A DNA stretch of 64,000 bases, taken from Streptosporangium saharense (GTDB lineage: Bacteria; Actinomycetota; Actinomycetes; Streptosporangiales; Streptosporangiaceae). The stretch is taken from positions 1,590,432 to 1,654,431 of the forward strand of contig NZ_JACHJP010000001.1 of assembly GCF_014203715.1 (NCBI RefSeq), written 5' to 3'. This document shows, piece after piece, positions 60,854 to 64,000 of the stretch. The notes under the pieces were generated by a model. The model saw only the letters and a program-made list of their open reading frames with translations, had not been told where the DNA came from and searched no databases. The position numbers and the translations under genes were made by a program. The first letter of the stretch is position 1, and every line of letters starts with the position of its first letter.

Positions 60854-62119
60854 ATGGGTGCTGAGCCTTACTACGGGCCCGACTTCGGCCTCCTGCAGAG
60901 ACAAGATCCCGAGATAGCGCAGGTCCTGCTCGACGAGCTCGACCGGGCCCGCGACGGCGTGCAGCTCATCGCCAGCGAGAACTTCGCCTCACCCGCCGTG
61001 CTCGCCGCGCTCGGATCGACGCTGACCAACAAGTACGCCGAGGGATATCCCGGCAGGCGTTACTACGCGGGCTGCGAGGCCGTCGACCGAGCCGAGCAAC
61101 TCGCCATCGACCGGGCCAGACGCCTGTTCGACGCGGACCACGTCAACGTGCAGCCCCACTCGGGCACCTCGGCCAACCTGGCGGCCTACGCGGCGCTGCT
61201 CCAGCCGGGTGACACGGTGCTGGCCATGGAGCTGTCCCACGGCGGGCACCTCACCCACGGTTCCAGGGTCAACTTCTCAGGCCGCTGGTTCGACGTCGTC
61301 GCGTACGGCGTGCGCAGGGACACCGAGCTGATCGACTACGACGAGGTCAGGGAGCTGGCGCTGCGCCACCAGCCCAAGATGATCATCTGCGGTGCCACGG
61401 CCTATCCCCGGCAGATCGACTTCGCGGCCTTCAGGGGGATCGCGGACGAGGTCGGCGCCTGGCTGCTGGCCGACATCGCGCACACCGTCGGGCTGATGGC
61501 GGGAGGCGCCACACCGTCCGCCGTGCCGTACGCGGACGTGGTGACCTTCACCACGCACAAGGCGCTGCGGGGGCCGAGGGGCGGCGGGATCATGTGCACC
61601 GCGGAGCTGGCGGGCAGGATCGACCGGGCGGTCTTCCCGTTCAGCCAGGGTGGCCCGCTCATGCACGCGATCGCGGCCAAGGCCGTCGCCTTCGGCGAGG
61701 CGCTCAGGCCCGAGTTCGCCGAGTACACCCGGCAGGTGGTCGCCAACGCCAGGGCGCTGGCCGACGGGCTGTCCGCCGAGGGCATGCGGCCGGTGTCCGG
61801 GGGCACCGACAGCCATCTGGCCCTGGTCGACCTGCGGGACGCGGGGGTCACCGGCGCCCTCGCCGAGCAGCGGTGCGCCGCGGCGGGCATCACGCTCAAC
61901 CGCAACGCGATCCCCTACGACCCCGAGCCCCCCACGGTCACCTCGGGGATCCGGGTTGGCACCCCCTGCGTCACCACCCAGGGCATGGGGACCGAGGAGA
62001 TGAAGGAGGTCGCCTCGATGGTGGCACGGGTCGTCAAGGACCCGTCCGCCGTGGCGGAGACCAGGGAGCGGGCGAGGGAGCTGGCGCACGCCCATCAGAT
62101 ATATGACAGGGAACTATGA
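60854..62119 (+). CDS. glyA: serine hydroxymethyltransferase
   Basis: 421 residues. PLP enzyme converting serine and tetrahydrofolate to glycine and methylene-THF. PLP lysine K236 is in [12 protein letters not shown]. Other motifs: [56 protein letters not shown]. Two substitutions relative to most SHMTs (THKAL for THKTL, DIAHTVG for DMAHIAG) suggest a distinct subfamily, so a second glyA elsewhere in the genome is likely. Possible promoter GGCATACAGTGG just upstream. Confidence 0.93.
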   Translation: MGAEPYYGPDFGLLQRQDPEIAQVLLDELDRARDGVQLIASENFASPAVLAALGSTLTNKYAEGYPGRRYYAGCEAVDRAEQLAIDRARRLFDADHVNVQPHSGTSANLAAYAALLQPGDTVLAMELSHGGHLTHGSRVNFSGRWFDVVAYGVRRDTELIDYDEVRELALRHQPKMIICGATAYPRQIDFAAFRGIADEVGAWLLADIAHTVGLMAGGATPSAVPYADVVTFTTHKALRGPRGGGIMCTAELAGRIDRAVFPFSQGGPLMHAIAAKAVAFGEALRPEFAEYTRQVVANARALADGLSAEGMRPVSGGTDSHLALVDLRDAGVTGALAEQRCAAAGITLNRNAIPYDPEPPTVTSGIRVGTPCVTTQGMGTEEMKEVASMVARVVKDPSAVAETRERARELAHAHQIYDREL

Positions 62120-62176
62120 GGTGTTCTGTCATGGTTTTCGGTCACAGACGGCCCCACTATCAGAGAAACTAGGTCC

Positions 62177-63508
62177 GTGCGCGAATACCTACTCATGGCA
62201 CTGGTCGCGGCGGCGGCCACGTACCTGCTGGTCCCGCTGGTCCGCGTGTTCGCCATCCGCATCGGCGCGATGCCGGAGGTCCGTGATCGTGACGTGCACA
62301 CCATCCCCACCCCCAGACTCGGCGGCCTGGCCATGTACGGCGGGCTCGTCGCCGGCCTCCTGATCGCGAGCAGCCTGCCGTACGCGGGGGGCAAGCTGGG
62401 GGAGGACGGTTTCGCGGACGGCAACACCGCGATCGCGCTGATCGCGGCGGGCGGCCTGATCACGCTCACCGGCTTCCTCGACGACTGGTGGGGGATGAGC
62501 GCGCTGGTCAAGCTGGCCGGGCAGATCGGCGCCGCGGGCATCCTGGTGTCCTTCGGCGTCACCCTGCCGTGGCTCCCGCTGCCCAACGCCCTGGGCGGGC
62601 AGATCATCCTCGATCCGACGACCATCGGCCCGTTGATCACCATCCTGGTCGTGGTCGTCACGATCAACGCGGTGAACTTCGTCGACGGGCTCGACGGACT
62701 CGCCGCCGGGATCGTCGGCATCGCCGCGATGGCCACCTGGGTCTACTCCGTCGTCCTGTCCAGCTATTTCGGTAACACCAGCATCAACGTCACGGCGGTC
62801 ATCACCTCGGTGCTGATCGGGGTCTGCCTGGGTTTCCTGCCGCACAACTTCCACCCGGCGAAGATCTTCATGGGCGACACCGGGGCGATGCTGATCGGGC
62901 TGGTCCTGTCCTCCACGATGATCACCATCACGCAGCTCGACTCGACAACCATCAACCGCTTCCCGGTCGTCCTGCCGCTGCTGGTGCCCGTCGCCATCCT
63001 GGTGCTGCCGCTGCTGGACCTGATCATGGCGGTGATCCGGCGCACCTCGAACGGCCTTTCGCCCTTCGCGCCCGACCGTGGCCACCTGCACCACCGGCTG
63101 CTGGACATCGGCCACTCGCACCGGCGCACGGTGCTGATCATGTACGCCTGGACGTTCCTGTTCGCCTTCACCGTCGTGGCGATGGCCGTCGAGGGCCTCC
63201 CGCTGGTGCTGTTCCTGCTGACCTTCCTGCTGGCGGTCGTGGTGCTCGTGGTGATGGCGTTGCCGCGCTGGCGCGCGCGCAGGAAGGCGGGGGGCGGTCG
63301 TCACGTGCGTGCGGAGGCACAGCCGCCTCCCCCGCCACAGCCGTACGGCCAGCCCCCGCAGTATCCAGGCACCCCTGGCGCCCCCATGACGGCCCTGGGC
63401 GCCCCGGTGGCCTATCCTCCGGCCCAGGCGGCCGGTGCGGGCGACGACACGGCCGTGCTGTCGGCGATCCCCGGCCCCGGTTTCTCCAACCCCGAGATGC
63501 TCCCCTGA
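62177..63508 (+). CDS. undecaprenyl-phosphate sugar-1-phosphate transferase (WecA/TagO/MraY family)
   Basis: 443 residues with about 11 membrane helices. Family motifs: GFLDDWWG (Mg-binding aspartates), NAVNFVDGLDGLAAG, KIFMGDTGAMLIG and the HLHHRLLDIGHSH histidine motif, which fits WecA/TagO/Rv1302-type enzymes rather than MraY. It starts lipid-linked glycan assembly by transferring a sugar-1-phosphate to undecaprenyl phosphate. The C-terminal about 70 residues are a Pro/Gln/Gly-rich tail. Start GTG. In many actinobacteria this gene precedes the atp operon, which probably begins beyond the window. Confidence 0.92.
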   Translation: MREYLLMALVAAAATYLLVPLVRVFAIRIGAMPEVRDRDVHTIPTPRLGGLAMYGGLVAGLLIASSLPYAGGKLGEDGFADGNTAIALIAAGGLITLTGFLDDWWGMSALVKLAGQIGAAGILVSFGVTLPWLPLPNALGGQIILDPTTIGPLITILVVVVTINAVNFVDGLDGLAAGIVGIAAMATWVYSVVLSSYFGNTSINVTAVITSVLIGVCLGFLPHNFHPAKIFMGDTGAMLIGLVLSSTMITITQLDSTTINRFPVVLPLLVPVAILVLPLLDLIMAVIRRTSNGLSPFAPDRGHLHHRLLDIGHSHRRTVLIMYAWTFLFAFTVVAMAVEGLPLVLFLLTFLLAVVVLVVMALPRWRARRKAGGGRHVRAEAQPPPPPQPYGQPPQYPGTPGAPMTALGAPVAYPPAQAAGAGDDTAVLSAIPGPGFSNPEMLP

Positions 63509-63524
63509 GGCCGCTGTCGGCCTC
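63507..63524 (+). terminator. hairpin at the end of the transferase gene
   Basis: Perfect GAGGCCG-CTGT-CGGCCTC stem starting within the stop codon. No U-run; a possible terminator. Confidence 0.5.
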
Positions 63525-64000
63525 CCGCCGTGTGTGATCGGTCACTGTACGGCGGGCGCCGGTGCCTCCCCGTGTCCCTTCCCGGGCGCTGGGGGGCCGT
63601 CGCGGGCCCGTCGCGGGTGGAGGCGGCGAGGGCCGTCGCGCAGGTGGGGCGGCGGTATATCGGACAGGGATTCCCGGTGGGGCAAAACGGAGTGGGCCTC
63701 GGGATCCGGCCGCTTTCCCGGTGAATGCCGGGTCGCCGCCCGTCTTTCGACGCCGTGATCTGACCGTCCCTTCCCTGAGAAGGAACATGGGATTGTCGTC
63801 CTATGCCATGCAAAGTCTGAATTGTTACTGGAGTGATCTCCGCGCATAGCTGCTGGAGGGTATGAAAGCCGCAATTCGGATGCGTTCTTCGGCGGTGCCG
63901 TACGGCCCGGGAGTGGTCTTCTCTCCGGGGGCGCGGGACGCCCCCCGCGGCGGGTGACGCCCGGTGCCGGAGGAGGGGCGGAATGTGGGCGGGGGGCGGG
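63525..64000. other. terminal intergenic region, no convincing gene
   Basis: About 476 bases to the right edge. Short open frames on both strands lack ribosome sites and family motifs. An AT-rich patch near 63800-63850 carries a candidate promoter. A short frame after the GGAGGG at 63855 stops after about 31 codons and is not accepted as a gene. Confidence 0.55.
63822..63850 (+). promoter_or_regulatory. candidate promoter reading off the right edge
   Basis: TTGTTA (63822-63827) and CATAGC (63845-63850) are separated by 17 bases in an AT-rich patch. It would drive genes beyond the window, probably the atp operon by analogy with actinobacterial gene order. Confidence 0.45.

Noticed and set aside
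63858-63955. Possible start of atpI at the right edge
   Set aside because: The frame after GGAGGG stops after about 31 codons and has no membrane segment.

Overview
The window is very GC-rich and carries an actinobacterial housekeeping gene order (lysA-hom, thrC-thrB-rho, rpmE-prfA-prmC-sua5, glyA-wecA type, presumably running into an atp operon past the right edge). Small Actinobacteria-type proteins (BldC-like regulator, DUF574-type methyltransferase, HicB/DUF4097/ABC set) and the imiditide-type RiPP pair point to a filamentous actinomycete, most likely Streptosporangiales (Streptosporangium/Nonomuraea-like). The genus is inferred, not proven. I saw no rRNA, tRNA, CRISPR array, transposase or phage gene.

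Left part (1-20 kb). Two small paralogous unknowns and a BldC-like regulator are followed by a probable light/B12-type stress module: a MerR regulator with a cobalamin-binding-like domain, an ECF sigma factor, a DUF523-DUF1722 protein and, divergently, a DNA photolyase. Then come a coiled-coil protein, a VOC protein, a uracil-DNA glycosylase, a sugar ABC import operon (two lipoprotein binding proteins, two permeases, no ATPase), a PadR-controlled FtsX-type ABC exporter, a two-gene imiditide-like RiPP locus and a trehalose synthase.

Middle (20-47 kb). A divergent pair (asparagine-synthase-like protein / large glycosyltransferase), a HigBA-like toxin-antitoxin pair, an MFS drug exporter with a structured leader, an ArgS-derived DALR protein, a membrane-anchored metallopeptidase, then lysA and hom. 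Between hom and thrC, which are adjacent in many actinobacteria, lie about 16 kb of accessory genes: a secreted polysaccharide deacetylase, an RHH regulator/DUF4097/ABC ATPase operon, six related family-2 glycosyltransferases in two divergent operons plus a solo gene, a small membrane coiled-coil protein, a SAM methyltransferase and an MFS transporter. This looks like a cell-surface glycan locus.

Right part (47-64 kb). thrC, thrB and rho (with a long Arg/Asn/Asp/Gly-rich insertion) are followed by a two-component system and a secreted protein that separate rho from rpmE. Then prfA, prmC, a Sua5-type gene, a repeat-rich protein with a WXG100-like small partner, glyA, and a WecA/TagO-type lipid-linked sugar phosphotransferase that could start glycan assembly. 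The last 0.5 kb has no recognisable gene but contains a candidate promoter reading off the right edge.

Coupled genes (4-bp GTGA/ATGA overlaps) are frequent and define the operons. Many intergenic hairpins have strong GC stems without clear U tracts, as is usual in such genomes, so terminator calls are structural inferences.
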